Both the position numbers and the translations under genes were made by a program. From Amyelois transitella (taxonomy: Eukaryota > Arthropoda > Insecta > Lepidoptera > Pyralidae): a DNA stretch of 64,000 bases. The DNA lies in NCBI RefSeq assembly GCF_032362555.1, contig NC_083534.1, forward strand, positions 524,001-588,000, in the 5' to 3' direction. Shown in pieces: positions 1 through 8,730 of the stretch. A model generated the notes under the pieces. That model was not told the origin of the DNA. It was given only the letters and a program-made list of their open reading frames with translations, and searched no databases. Numbering within the stretch: position 1 is the stretch's first letter; each line of letters starts with the position of its first letter.

Positions 1-1
1 T

Positions 2-1942
2 GGTGACATAAAAATTATACCCAAAACTAAAGAAAACTATGTTTCATTCACCAAATTTGTACCGGTTTCAAATGATCAGTTTTATCAGCTTCGTTTTGTT
101 GATTCATTTAAATTTCTAGCTACAAGTTTAAGTAAATTATCAGACACTTTGAAACCAGATGACTTTAAATACCTTAAAAATTTTTACCCCTGTGATGAGA
201 AATTTCAGTTACTTACTCGTAAAGGTGTATATCCGTACGAGTACATGAGCTCATGGGAACGTTATCAAGAAAGTCAACTTCCACCAAAAGAATTATTTTA
301 CAGTTCGCTGAATGACGAACATATCTCCGATGAGGATTACAGGCATGCGAATTTAATTTGGTCAACCTTTAAAATTTCTGACCTAGGTTCATATACGGAT
401 CTCTATTTGAAAACTGATGTGCTATTACTATCAGATATTTTTGAAAATTTTCGTCGGACTTGCAAACAGCATTATCAGTTGGATCCAGCATTTTATTTGA
501 CCGCACCTAGTCTATCTTTTGATGCAATGTTGCTTAAAACAGGCGTTCAGTTAGAGCTTATCAATGATTTATCTATGATTCGAATGTTACAACAGGGCAT
601 TCGCGGCGGTGTGTGCCTATGTTCCCATAGACATGCTAAAGCAAACAATTCTTTCTTACCTGATTACAAACCCTTAGAGCCTACATCGTATATTACTTAT
701 ATCGACTGCAACAATTTATATGGGTTCAGTATGTGTCAATATTTACCATTATCCAATTTTAGGTTTCTTAATCAAAATGAAATCAATACATTGGATATAA
801 TTCAAGTAGAAAATGATGCTGACTATGGGTTTATACTAGAGGTAGACCTAGTTTATCCTAAGCACTTGCATAATTTACATAATGATTTACCATTTTGTCC
901 AGAAAAATGCATTCCACCTGGTGGTAAAAATCACAAACTCATTCCGAATTTATATGATAAATTTTATTATGTAATTCATTACATTCATTTAAAAACTTGT
1001 TTAAAACATGGACTGATTTTGAAAAAAATACATAGGGTAATAACATTTAGACAAAGACCGTATTTAAAACAATATATTGATTTGAATACTACTTTAAGAC
1101 AAAAAAGTTCATCCGCTTTTGAACAAGATTTTTTTAAACTGTTGAACAACAGCGTTTTTGGAAAAACTTTAGAAAACAATGAGAAGCGAGTTAATGTGCA
1201 CCTGGTTAATCAGTGGGATGATAATGAAAATCTTACTAAAAAAAGAAATTGTGCTCAAAAACTTATCGCACGTCCAAATTTCCACAGTGCAACAGTTTTT
1301 TCTGATAATTTAGTAGCTGTTCAATTAAACCCTGAAGAAATTATTTTGAACAAACCCATTTACATTGGTTTTACTGTTTTAGAACTTTCTAAAAGTCATA
1401 TGTATGATTTTCATTACTCAGTTATACAACCCCATTACAAAAGTCATGTTAAGATGTGTTACACTGATACAGATAGTTTTATATATCATATACAAACAAA
1501 TAACTTTTATTATGATTTAAAAAAATACTTTTTACATTATTTTGATACTAGTAATTGTGAAAGTAATGAATATAGTTTACCAATTCAAAATAAAAAAGTT
1601 CCTGGTCTATTTAAACTTGAAATGGGGACTAAAGTTATAACCGAATTTGTTGGACTTCGATCGAAGTTATATTGTATTAAAACCACCAATAGCACAATAA
1701 AAAAAGCAAAAGGAATTAAGAGAAACATTGTGCGTGATTTTAATGTATCGGATTATGAAAAATCTCTGCATGAAGGTAACGTAATTCGTAAAACAAATAT
1801 TTTATTTAAATCAATTAAACATGAATTATTTACATGTGCCGTAAATAAAATTGCTTTATCAGCTGATGATGATAAGAGAGCCATATCAAAGAATAAGATT
1901 TCGACTAAAGCATGGGGGCACACAAGTATATTTAATTTTTAA
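2..1942 (+). CDS. POLB: Protein-primed family B DNA polymerase (Polinton PolB), N-terminus outside window
   Basis: Replicative polymerase of the Polinton, expected to start synthesis from a protein primer at the element ends. The frame is open from base 2, so about 647 C-terminal residues are visible; Polinton polymerases are normally longer than 1000 aa, so the exonuclease domain is largely missing. Visible motifs: YIDCNNLYG (motif A, near 700), KLLNNSVFGKTLEN (motif B, near 1140) and YTDTDS (motif C, 1460-1477) with the paired catalytic aspartates. The first listed in-frame start (149) is TTG and is not a real start. No stop or frameshift interrupts it. It is the only replication enzyme seen and runs opposite to the capsid block. 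Confidence 0.93.
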   Translation, partial: GDIKIIPKTKENYVSFTKFVPVSNDQFYQLRFVDSFKFLATSLSKLSDTLKPDDFKYLKNFYPCDEKFQLLTRKGVYPYEYMSSWERYQESQLPPKELFYSSLNDEHISDEDYRHANLIWSTFKISDLGSYTDLYLKTDVLLLSDIFENFRRTCKQHYQLDPAFYLTAPSLSFDAMLLKTGVQLELINDLSMIRMLQQGIRGGVCLCSHRHAKANNSFLPDYKPLEPTSYITYIDCNNLYGFSMCQYLPLSNFRFLNQNEINTLDIIQVENDADYGFILEVDLVYPKHLHNLHNDLPFCPEKCIPPGGKNHKLIPNLYDKFYYVIHYIHLKTCLKHGLILKKIHRVITFRQRPYLKQYIDLNTTLRQKSSSAFEQDFFKLLNNSVFGKTLENNEKRVNVHLVNQWDDNENLTKKRNCAQKLIARPNFHSATVFSDNLVAVQLNPEEIILNKPIYIGFTVLELSKSHMYDFHYSVIQPHYKSHVKMCYTDTDSFIYHIQTNNFYYDLKKYFLHYFDTSNCESNEYSLPIQNKKVPGLFKLEMGTKVITEFVGLRSKLYCIKTTNSTIKKAKGIKRNIVRDFNVSDYEKSLHEGNVIRKTNILFKSIKHELFTCAVNKIALSADDDKRAISKNKISTKAWGHTSIFNF

Positions 1943-2674
1943 CAGGTTTTGAAAATGGATACTTATTTGTTAAATTTAAATGTTTTAAAAAAACATACAT
2001 ATTTGTAACATATTTCATATTTTGTTTATATTCTAAGTCAGAAAATGTCTGTATTGTTTGTAAATATGTAGGAAAAAGAATAAAATGGGTATAATAAAAT
2101 AATAAATTGTTTTATTAATTCATATTTTAAAATAAAAAGTTTTATAAAGAAAGTAATGACGAAAGAATACTATGAACATGCTCACAAGGGATAAATTACA
2201 TAAATTGAGCCCTACAGTAAGTTGTAAACTTGAGTCGCAAAATACTAACTCATCAATACTACATTTTGTTGATTCACGTATAGAAAACCATACTCGGGAC
2301 AAACTGAAAAAAAGATCGGGGATCGAACCCGAGGTCTCCGTGTCTCAGTTCAGCTTGATAACCGCTGAGCCACGGAGCTCGTCAAACCGCTGTGTGGACG
2401 AAGCGTTCTGTGCATGTATTCATTGTAATAAATTTTATTGATAGACCTTGGTATCTAATTACAATATGAATGAACGTGTTCTAACGTGAACAGTAATTTG
2501 AACGACTATGACAGAAAACATTTTAGCAAGGACAAAATCGCGCTGCGCATGCATTTTTATTTGAATGCAGTGCGCAAACTGTATGTGACATGTATCACTT
2601 TTGTACGATCAAGCGCATAGTCCACACCACAGGACGTTGCTTCCAATAAATTTAAGTATTTAAAAACTAAAACA
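1943..2674. other. Spacer between PolB and the spliced gene
   Basis: AT-rich sequence holding a SINE-like insertion at about 2188-2385 and the presumed promoter or 5' UTR of the next gene. I see no other coding potential. Confidence 0.5.
2188..2385 (-). repeat. tRNA-headed SINE (T1-like variant) inside the Polinton
   Basis: On the - strand a tRNA-like head carries a B-box-type GGTTCGATCCC and an A-box-like stretch. It is followed by a tail resembling the T1 copies near 24350 and 34560 (ACTCAAT..TTTGTCCCGTAT type). It is a later insertion into the Polinton. Confidence 0.6.
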
Positions 2675-3506
2675 ATGGTAAGTTGCTTTATATATTTAAT
2701 TGTTTCTTATAGATATAAGATTGATTTAATATTATTCTAAATTTATGTTTTTTTACAGACGCCGCAATACGTAGATGATGTGACTGCGAATTCAGATAAT
2801 GAAACATTTATTCCCGATTCTTTTGAACATGCTCAACGTCTATCAGATGGATTGACTGAGGAATTAATTAAAATACAAGCTTTCGAAAAATCAAAAGCAA
2901 AGGCGCGTGAACAGAAGGTACCAAAAAAATTCTTTCTTTATTATTAATTTAAATAAGATAAACACTATTTTTCCATGTTAGCCTGGTCGGGGATGAAACC
3001 CGTTTTATTGGAATTATTGTTATGTGTATTTTTATTTTTTGTTACAGACAACAGGACGCGATATCGCTATCTTTCCAGATAGTGAAACATTAATACCAGA
3101 GTCATTTCAATGTCCTCGAGATTCGTTTGGGTTCTCCGAAGAACTTTTCAAGATACAGAGTCGTCCCACCGAACAATCAAAATTAAGTACTCATAAACGG
3201 AAAATGAAGTTAAGGGGGGGTTGCAATAAGGTAGATTTTTCCAAAAAGATTGTCAAATCACATGTTCCCCATCAATCGTTTGTGATAAAAAGTGCTCCCC
3301 ACAAAGGTCTTAGACTGATCAAGATTCAAGTGCTTGACTTAGAGTGTAATCAATTAATAAGTGACTGTCTTCAGGACGATAGGGTCTTATTGAGCTCTCA
3401 ATATGTGGTAAAAGATGTTGGTGATGAAATTATGGACCAGACTGAAAAAATTATTAGTAATATTTCAAAAAAAATTTGTAACTATAGTTATACCAATTGG
3501 TTTTAA
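2675..3506 (+). CDS. Spliced Polinton-borne gene of unknown function (206 aa predicted)
   Basis: I do not recognise this family. The model is the ATG alone at 2675-2677 immediately before GTAAGT, then exon 2 at 2759-2917 (acceptor TTTTACAG, donor GTACCA), then exon 3 at 3048-3506 (acceptor GTTACAG). All junctions are phase 0 and the frame closes at TAA. Exons 2 and 3 encode related segments: SDNETFIPDSF followed later by LTEELIKIQ, versus PDSETLIPESF followed by FSEELFKIQ. This suggests exon duplication. The C-terminal half is basic and then hydrophilic, with no membrane segment. AATAAA lies at 3604-3609. Introns are unusual among the otherwise intronless ORFs here, so it could be a captured host gene or a Polinton accessory gene. 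Confidence 0.5.
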
Positions 3507-3509
3507 AAT

Positions 3510-3731
3510 TATATATAAATGTATGTCAATTAATGTAATTTCCTTTATCAGTTTTCATGTCATTGTGTTATTTTTTACAGATTTGTGTTATTAGACTAGT
3601 ATCAATAAACGTAAAATTTAAAACATATGTGCCTTTATTTTATAGTTTTATTAGGAACCATAACCTAAATAAATTAAAAAAACACAGTATATTTTATTCA
3701 GTAAAATATTTTTATTATTCGAAAAATCTTA
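3510..3731. terminator. Convergent 3'-end region with poly(A) signals on both strands
   Basis: The + gene ending at 3506 and the - gene ending at 3732 converge here. AATAAA for + is at 3604-3609; TTTATT (AATAAA on -) occurs at 3693-3698 and near 3711. No convincing ORF. Confidence 0.5.
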
Positions 3732-4238
3732 TTATAATTTAAATAAAGAATTAAACACAAAATTGTCTTGACACCACTTTTTTAAACAGAGTGCATTTTT
3801 CAAAGCACACCTTTTTTTATGATGAACACAATTTAACACCTGATTATTCTGCTCACAATAATCCTCATATAATTTAAGTAATTTAGGACAACCCTTTTCA
3901 CCCAGTTCTATAATTTCACAATCGTTGCATAACTCTTGAATCCATACAATCTTCTCATTTCCTTTAACTAAGACATTTTTACTTTTTAAATATGGAATTA
4001 TAACTCGCCGGAATTCTCGATAATCGACAAACCCTTCATACCAATGTAGTCCCCGATTATTTTCTAACCATCGAACTCGCTTTTTTTCTTCATCAGAAAG
4101 AGTTTTAAAAGAATAAGGTGCTTTAACCAAGAAAGTTTGTGTGTATTCCTTAGTTGCAATCGAAAATTCCTTAACAATAAAATTATTTTTCAAATCCTTA
4201 AACCCTTGTAAATCTATGATTATTGTATTAGCATTCAT
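3732..4238 (-). CDS. Conserved Polinton ORF, possible DEDD/RNase H-fold nuclease-like protein
   Basis: This 168-aa protein begins with a hydrophobic strand followed by IDLQGF (residues 8-13) and VKEF, then a conserved-looking LENNRGLHWYEGFVDYREF block and a Cys/His-rich C-terminus (ELCNDC, CVHHKKRC, CLKKWC). The opening resembles the first acidic motif of DEDD exonucleases, but the usual DxE is DLQ, so activity is doubtful. I remember similar proteins beside Polinton-type elements in arthropods; the function is inference. Its ATG overlaps the stop of the major capsid gene as ATGA, which suggests coupled expression. Confidence 0.5.
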   Translation of the reverse strand: MNANTIIIDLQGFKDLKNNFIVKEFSIATKEYTQTFLVKAPYSFKTLSDEEKKRVRWLENNRGLHWYEGFVDYREFRRVIIPYLKSKNVLVKGNEKIVWIQELCNDCEIIELGEKGCPKLLKLYEDYCEQNNQVLNCVHHKKRCALKNALCLKKWCQDNFVFNSLFKL

Positions 4239-5443
4239 GATAACTTCTTAACAATATTGCTCAATGGCTTGTATTCAAATATGCAATCGTTTAGTATCAG
4301 ACAATATGCAGCCGTTTGATCGGGTATGTCTTGGTCAGATTCGAATTCAACTCTCACATCAATTGATCCCTTTAACATTTCATGCTGTCGTGAACAGTCT
4401 ATAACAAATAACGGAGCTATGTCTCTAAATTCTTTTAATCCCATCAACGGCTCCGCTCGGCGACTATGATAAGACTGATGAAATCTTGCGTATTGTTCAT
4501 ATATTAATGAATATCTGTTGTCTGCGAAACTAATATTTAAACCTTCATACGGATAATATGAAGAATTTAGAAATACTCTTACGTCTCGAATATGACAATG
4601 GTCGAACTCTGCCATCGACATTGTTGCATTACTTTTACGGTTTGTTTGTAAAGCAATAATAACAAATCTTGGTTTCTCCAACTGTGATGAAGTTTTAATG
4701 GACCAAGTATGTTTCCTGGTTTTGGGTAACAATGGGTACTCATACAAATCCCAGTTACGAAACGCTAAGGTTATCGCTCGATCTTTTTCTAAATGTTTAA
4801 GTAAATTGATTCTTTCACGGTCCGACACTCGAACATGAGGAACTCGCCAAACTATTTTATTTATAATTATATCTTCGACAATTTCTCCAGAACTTAGTAA
4901 TAAGGAATTGAGATTTGTATTACTTCTCAATAGTACTAATTCATGTTTACAGTTCATTATGATTTTTTCATAATCTTCTGCAAAACCTAATATTTTATTT
5001 AACGGTATATACACAGAAAATCCTCCATCAGAGGTAATGCCTGAAGGAGACCAACCCCAAACTTTTGCGCTTTTGGATTCATTTTCGTTCAATGATAGAT
5101 AAGATTTAATTGTTGTGGTAATACCTGCATTTTTAATCTTATCTATTTCTATCCCATTTAGTTCATATCTTATATCTTGAAATAGAAATAGTACGGGGTT
5201 GTTTACGAAATGCACACTCGGTACTTTTTCTTTGCCAGCGTTATTTTGTTTATACACATCGACTCTGCCCTCAATATATAAACAGCTGAGTGCAGGCAAC
5301 ACATACAAGTCTTGTTGATTAATCGGTATCCGTATTTCATCATTTTTGTTAAAACTTGATACATAAGGCTTATACGAATGATATTCAAAACTTTCTATGC
5401 TATTGTCGTAAGACGCGGGTTGGCATATATTTAAAATGTTCAT
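4235..5443 (-). CDS. MCP: Polinton major capsid protein (double jelly-roll type)
   Basis: This 402-aa protein has no signal peptide or membrane segment and is rich in beta-type hydrophobic/polar alternation, as expected of a capsid subunit. Landmarks are IRIPINQQDLYVLP near residue 38, QDIRYELNGIEID, a central IVWRVPHVRVSDRERINLL, and TSSQLEKPRFVIIALQTNR in the second half. It matches my recollection of arthropod Polinton/adintovirus hexon-like proteins; the jelly-roll fold cannot be verified by eye. It follows the minor capsid protein and overlaps the downstream 168-aa ORF by ATGA. Start is the ATG at 5443; no frame breaks. Confidence 0.7.
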   Translation of the reverse strand: MNILNICQPASYDNSIESFEYHSYKPYVSSFNKNDEIRIPINQQDLYVLPALSCLYIEGRVDVYKQNNAGKEKVPSVHFVNNPVLFLFQDIRYELNGIEIDKIKNAGITTTIKSYLSLNENESKSAKVWGWSPSGITSDGGFSVYIPLNKILGFAEDYEKIIMNCKHELVLLRSNTNLNSLLLSSGEIVEDIIINKIVWRVPHVRVSDRERINLLKHLEKDRAITLAFRNWDLYEYPLLPKTRKHTWSIKTSSQLEKPRFVIIALQTNRKSNATMSMAEFDHCHIRDVRVFLNSSYYPYEGLNISFADNRYSLIYEQYARFHQSYHSRRAEPLMGLKEFRDIAPLFVIDCSRQHEMLKGSIDVRVEFESDQDIPDQTAAYCLILNDCIFEYKPLSNIVKKLS

Positions 5444-5486
5444 ATTAACAAACCTAGTAGCCTTAAAAAGTCTTTATTTTTTTTTG

Positions 5487-5585
5487 TTAGTTTTTTTTTA
5501 ATCGCAGCGATGTTTCTTTGTGAGGTGATCCTTTAGGACTGAGTCTTTTAATAGGAGTGAAGGTGTTTTTATGAAAATTTAACAT
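5487..5585 (-). CDS. Small basic ORF (32 aa) overlapping the minor capsid stop
   Basis: ATGTTAA overlap: the ATG at 5585 overlaps the TAA of the minor capsid gene. The peptide is Lys/Arg-rich, ends in LKKN and stops at 5487-5489. It fills the only gap between the two capsid genes. It could be a small basic virion peptide or a chance ORF; I recognise no family. Confidence 0.3.
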   Translation of the reverse strand: MLNFHKNTFTPIKRLSPKGSPHKETSLRLKKN

Positions 5586-6253
5586 TTTGGTTTAAAGTGC
5601 AAATACAACTGTACTTCTTCACCGCGTAAGTTAATTTGCTTATTTTCTGCGTCTAACAACCTTATATTGAGTGAATTTATTGAGCTCTGATTGACAGGAA
5701 AGTAAATTAAATTCTTAGGTATTTCAATAATTCTGTAACCAGGGGGTACGTTAGGCACAAATTCATAAATAATATGGCTTGCTTTTCCGTTTACAAATGA
5801 TCCGCTGATAACATCACATTCGATGCGTACGATAGTTGTTGCTAAAATGCTGACAGGATGCTGAGATTCAGTACTTATATTAGCTTTGATTGATTCTCTA
5901 TTAAATCCTAATATTTTTCCGATTGAATTATTTTTATTAAAGTGTACATCTTTGGAACAAAAAATTCTTGTTTTTAACGTATTATTATTACAACCCAATT
6001 TCAACGCTGCATTCTTTATGTTACTTTTCAGATAATCACAAATATCTTGAAACTCATACGATCCTTCAGGAATTTCAATAACTTCATCTTTTCCATAGTA
6101 AAATTTGTTATTTTTTGCGTCTATGTTAGGTATAGAATTAAATGTAGAAAAATACAAAAGCCCACATTCGTACTCTCCATTCAGTTGTAATGTAGGGGAA
6201 TAGTTAGTTGTTAAAAATTCTCCTCTGCCTGTTATTGACACAGTGAAAGACAT
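5579..6253 (-). CDS. mCP: Polinton minor capsid protein (penton-like single jelly roll)
   Basis: The 224-aa protein starts MSFTVSITGRGEF and contains LNGEYECGLLYFSTFNSIPN, an IGKILGFNRESI segment and VPPGYRIIEIPKNLIYFPVN near the C-terminus, then a beta-rich end with RGEEVQLYLHF. This pattern matches my recollection of Polinton minor capsid/penton proteins, which form fivefold vertices. It lies between the protease and major capsid genes, and its TAA overlaps the ATG of a tiny ORF. Start is the ATG at 6253; uninterrupted. Confidence 0.7.
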   Translation of the reverse strand: MSFTVSITGRGEFLTTNYSPTLQLNGEYECGLLYFSTFNSIPNIDAKNNKFYYGKDEVIEIPEGSYEFQDICDYLKSNIKNAALKLGCNNNTLKTRIFCSKDVHFNKNNSIGKILGFNRESIKANISTESQHPVSILATTIVRIECDVISGSFVNGKASHIIYEFVPNVPPGYRIIEIPKNLIYFPVNQSSINSLNIRLLDAENKQINLRGEEVQLYLHFKPKC

Positions 6254-6285
6254 TATTATACTGATACAAATATATTTTTATTATA

Positions 6286-6618
6286 TTATTTATACAAATG
6301 ATGTTTCCAAAATTCTTTTAAAAACTTTAAACAAAGGTGTCCACAGTTTATAGTACCATAAGATTGATATTGCAAATAATTATAATTTATAGTTAAAGGA
6401 CTTAAATAATTTACTAGTTCCAATGGTGGTTTTAAATCACCAAAACTATCAAAATATTCACAGTAATTAATATATTTAACGTAGGCTACCCAATGTGTTC
6501 CAGGATTGTCAGAACTATCTAAATTTAATATAGCACACTCAATTTTTTTTGGTTTCCGAGGAAGAGTATCTCTCATATACACTCCGCGAAAGTAAGGAAT
6601 ATCAATAGCATGTTCCAT
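6286..6618 (-). CDS. PRO: Adenain-like cysteine protease (Polinton PRO), frame open upstream of first ATG
   Basis: Maturation protease of the C48/adenovirus-protease class, expected to process virion proteins. The 110-aa ORF from the first ATG has GTHWVAY (His42), YFDSFG (Asp57), Gln85 in YQSYGT, and NCGHLC (Cys92): the expected His-Asp-Gln-Cys order. Adenain is about 200 aa, so this is short. The frame stays open well upstream of the ATG, across the stop of the preceding phospholipase/pX gene, and those upstream residues (including RRALTN) look like part of the protease. A slippery heptamer at 6663-6669 is positioned to join the frames. The real product may therefore be longer than drawn. 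Confidence 0.8.
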   Translation of the reverse strand: MEHAIDIPYFRGVYMRDTLPRKPKKIECAILNLDSSDNPGTHWVAYVKYINYCEYFDSFGDLKPPLELVNYLSPLTINYNYLQYQSYGTINCGHLCLKFLKEFWKHHLYK

Positions 6619-6659
6619 TATATCTAAATTGGTTAGTGCTCGTCTGGGTAGCCGCTTTT

Positions 6660-7394
6660 TCAGTTTTTTGAAGGACTTAGATATAATCCTGCTCCCTTTT
6701 TATATGGTTTTATATACAAGGCCTTTCCTAAAGCAACAGATTCCATCATCTTGTTATGTCGTTTAGACTCTTCAAAGTTTTTCTGAGCTACTTTGTAATC
6801 ATTAACAGCCTTTGCTATACCTGCCGCGCCACCAGCAAGTGAACCTAAAGCTGACAGACCGGCAAAGATGGGAATGAGCGGTAAAAAGCCTCCGCATTTA
6901 GGAATGGGTATACATCGTGGTAAACGTGTACGTGATCCGTTATTTTTAGAAAATAGTCTTTTTGCGGTTGCATATGCAAAGTTTATAGTTGAACGCTTGT
7001 CCTTTGATTTAATATTTTTAAGCTTAGATTGTATATTTTTCACTACTTTCATAAATGAACGAACTCCAGCGCCAGCTTTGAGTTTTGCTTTCATTGCATT
7101 TTTTACAATCCATGAAGCCAATTTTTCTCCTTTTCCAGCACTCTTCGATTTTATTCTTTTCTTAGCCATATTCAAAAGGTCTAAATCTGCTTTATGTCGA
7201 ATGTTTAAATCCTTATTATTGTATGCAATATCGTGGTACATACAAGCTTCATCCAATTTATTTATACCTCGCTCACCTCTTAATAATCGTTTTTGAAGTT
7301 TAGTACCTGGTCCACAAAACTGATATCCAGGAATATGTAGTTCGAAAGGTAAATTATTGATGACGTTATTTAAAATACCTCTTCCCTTCTTCAT
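6660..7394 (-). CDS. Phospholipase A2-like / pX-like virion protein
   Basis: The N-terminal part carries a parvovirus-VP1-type PLA2 signature: a Ca-loop-like FCGPGT followed by EACMYHDIAY with the catalytic His-Asp pair. A Lys-rich middle follows, then a Pro/Arg patch (RCIPIPKCGG) leading into a hydrophobic, Ala/Gly-rich segment near FAGLSALGSLAGGAAGIAKA, reminiscent of adenovirus core or membrane-active peptides. Proteins of this type in Polintons are thought to act in membrane passage of virions; that is family knowledge plus inference. Start: the frame is open to a GTG at 7433, but the first ATG, followed by KKGRG, is at 7394. It ends at TGA 6660-6662, directly after the slippery heptamer. 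Confidence 0.75.
   Translation of the reverse strand: MKKGRGILNNVINNLPFELHIPGYQFCGPGTKLQKRLLRGERGINKLDEACMYHDIAYNNKDLNIRHKADLDLLNMAKKRIKSKSAGKGEKLASWIVKNAMKAKLKAGAGVRSFMKVVKNIQSKLKNIKSKDKRSTINFAYATAKRLFSKNNGSRTRLPRCIPIPKCGGFLPLIPIFAGLSALGSLAGGAAGIAKAVNDYKVAQKNFEESKRHNKMMESVALGKALYIKPYKKGAGLYLSPSKN
6663..6669 (-). promoter_or_regulatory. Candidate -1 ribosomal frameshift site A_AAA_AAC
   Basis: On the - strand the 0-frame codons AAA AAC directly precede the TGA of the phospholipase/pX gene, and the A before them completes a canonical X_XXY_YYZ heptamer. A -1 slip enters the protease frame, which is open from here to 6286. I do not see an obvious strong downstream stem by eye. Confidence 0.5.
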
Positions 7395-7439
7395 AGATAT
7401 TCTTGAAATGAAGATATTTATTATGACGCTCACTTTATA

Positions 7440-8372
7440 TTACAATAGTAATGCATTCTTGTCCACCCAACTATTTTCTTTTTCACTTAAACCTAACCAC
7501 TTTACATAAAGTTTATGACCTTTACGTTTAATAACTCTTTCAATAAGATAAAGTTCTGGAAATTTCGTTTTTTGTAATTCATATTCATAAAAAGCTCCCA
7601 AAATTTTCTGTTTATGTTTGTCTTCTAATAGGTATGTTGGTGGATTCGTATCATTTACCTTGACAATAACGAATATTTCTGTCGACCAGTTGGGAGTGTA
7701 TCCTTTATAAAAATCACCTTTAAATTTACTTATCCGAACACTATCACCAACGTGGAACTTAGGCTTGCGATATAAAACTCGCTTTTGTGCACGCAATATG
7801 TTACATCTAACATGTATCTGGTTTACTTTATTTACGTCGACTGGTTTAAATTTAGTAGTACGGTGAGTAGTATTGTTATATTTTTCTACAACGGAATTTA
7901 AATTTGGTCCTAACCATTTATAACAACCATACAAACTAAACATTTTGTAAAGATTACATTTTATTGTACGAATAACTCTTTCCACAATAGAAGCTTTTTT
8001 GGTGGAGTAGGTGGAATAATGATTAATGTCATATTTCTTACACAATTTATTAAAAGCATCATTATAAAATTCTTTGCCTAAATCAGTTTGTAAATTTATA
8101 GGTTTTCGTTTTGAACGAGATACAATTTCAAACATTGCTTTTGTCACACATTTTTTGTTTTTTGATTTTATAGGATATGTCCACACATATTTTGTAAAAG
8201 TATCTATTACAACTAAAACATATTTATATCCTTTGTTAAAATAAGAATATTTCTGAAAATCCATAAGATCAGCTTGCCATAAGTCGTCTATTCCTTTTAT
8301 AATTGTAAATCGACGAGGAAAATTTCTTCTTGCTGCTTTATGAATTTCATCCACTATGTTTTTTTTGCTCAT
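7440..8372 (-). CDS. INT: Retroviral-type (rve) integrase with C-terminal chromodomain
   Basis: Inserts the element into host DNA. The 310-aa protein has an rve core with candidate catalytic residues D35 (WQADLMDF), D97 (LQTDLGKEF) and E131 (SIVERVIRT), giving D-D-E spacing typical of integrases. An SH3-like DNA-binding stretch (FHVGDSVRISKFKGDFYKGY) follows, and a chromodomain-like end (YLIERVIKRKGHKLYVKWLG, with SWVDKNALLL). The chromodomain may direct target choice. It lies between the 104-aa ORF and the phospholipase/pX gene. Start ATG at 8372; intact. Confidence 0.93.
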   Translation of the reverse strand: MSKKNIVDEIHKAARRNFPRRFTIIKGIDDLWQADLMDFQKYSYFNKGYKYVLVVIDTFTKYVWTYPIKSKNKKCVTKAMFEIVSRSKRKPINLQTDLGKEFYNDAFNKLCKKYDINHYSTYSTKKASIVERVIRTIKCNLYKMFSLYGCYKWLGPNLNSVVEKYNNTTHRTTKFKPVDVNKVNQIHVRCNILRAQKRVLYRKPKFHVGDSVRISKFKGDFYKGYTPNWSTEIFVIVKVNDTNPPTYLLEDKHKQKILGAFYEYELQKTKFPELYLIERVIKRKGHKLYVKWLGLSEKENSWVDKNALLL

Positions 8373-8401
8373 TGTGTTGGTTCAATTTAAGTTCAATCAA
8401 A

Positions 8402-8716
8402 TTATCTATTTCTTGTTTTGTATAAAACGATTTTGACAAACGGTCTGATGTAGCTTTTTCCAATTTTTTTTAAATATACTTGTATATTATCATTAACCAC
8501 TCTTATTTCTTTTCTTAACTCTTGTAGTATATTATCGACGTATGCTTTGTTCACTGCTTCATCGGCTTCATTTGGAGATGAAAGACCTTTTAATTTAGAT
8601 GTTTTCAAATCATAGTGTCCAGCATCAGTTTTCACCAATGTATCGTTTAAAGTGTCGATAAATTCCAATAATCGCAAACGTTTATGGACGTGATGACCGA
8701 ACTTATCTACATTCAT
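8402..8716 (-). CDS. Unknown 104-aa Polinton protein
   Basis: No recognised family. Visible features: MNVDKFGHHVHKRLRLLEF at the start, a central LKGLSSPNEADEAVNKAYVD reminiscent of repeats seen in phage and viral fibre proteins, then a probable amphipathic helix (LQELRKEIRVVNDNIQVYL) and a basic tail. It lies between the 332-aa ORF and the integrase, 14 bp after the former. A fibre or attachment role is speculation. Confidence 0.55.
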   Translation of the reverse strand: MNVDKFGHHVHKRLRLLEFIDTLNDTLVKTDAGHYDLKTSKLKGLSSPNEADEAVNKAYVDNILQELRKEIRVVNDNIQVYLKKIGKSYIRPFVKIVLYKTRNR

Positions 8717-8730
8717 TGCTGTCTAGATGA

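Noticed and set aside
6868..7296. 142-aa ORF on + opposite the PLA2/pX gene
   Set aside because: Antisense shadow of a clearly coding - strand gene.
7395..7433. Extended start of the PLA2/pX gene at 7433
   Set aside because: The codon there is GTG; the first ATG is at 7394.
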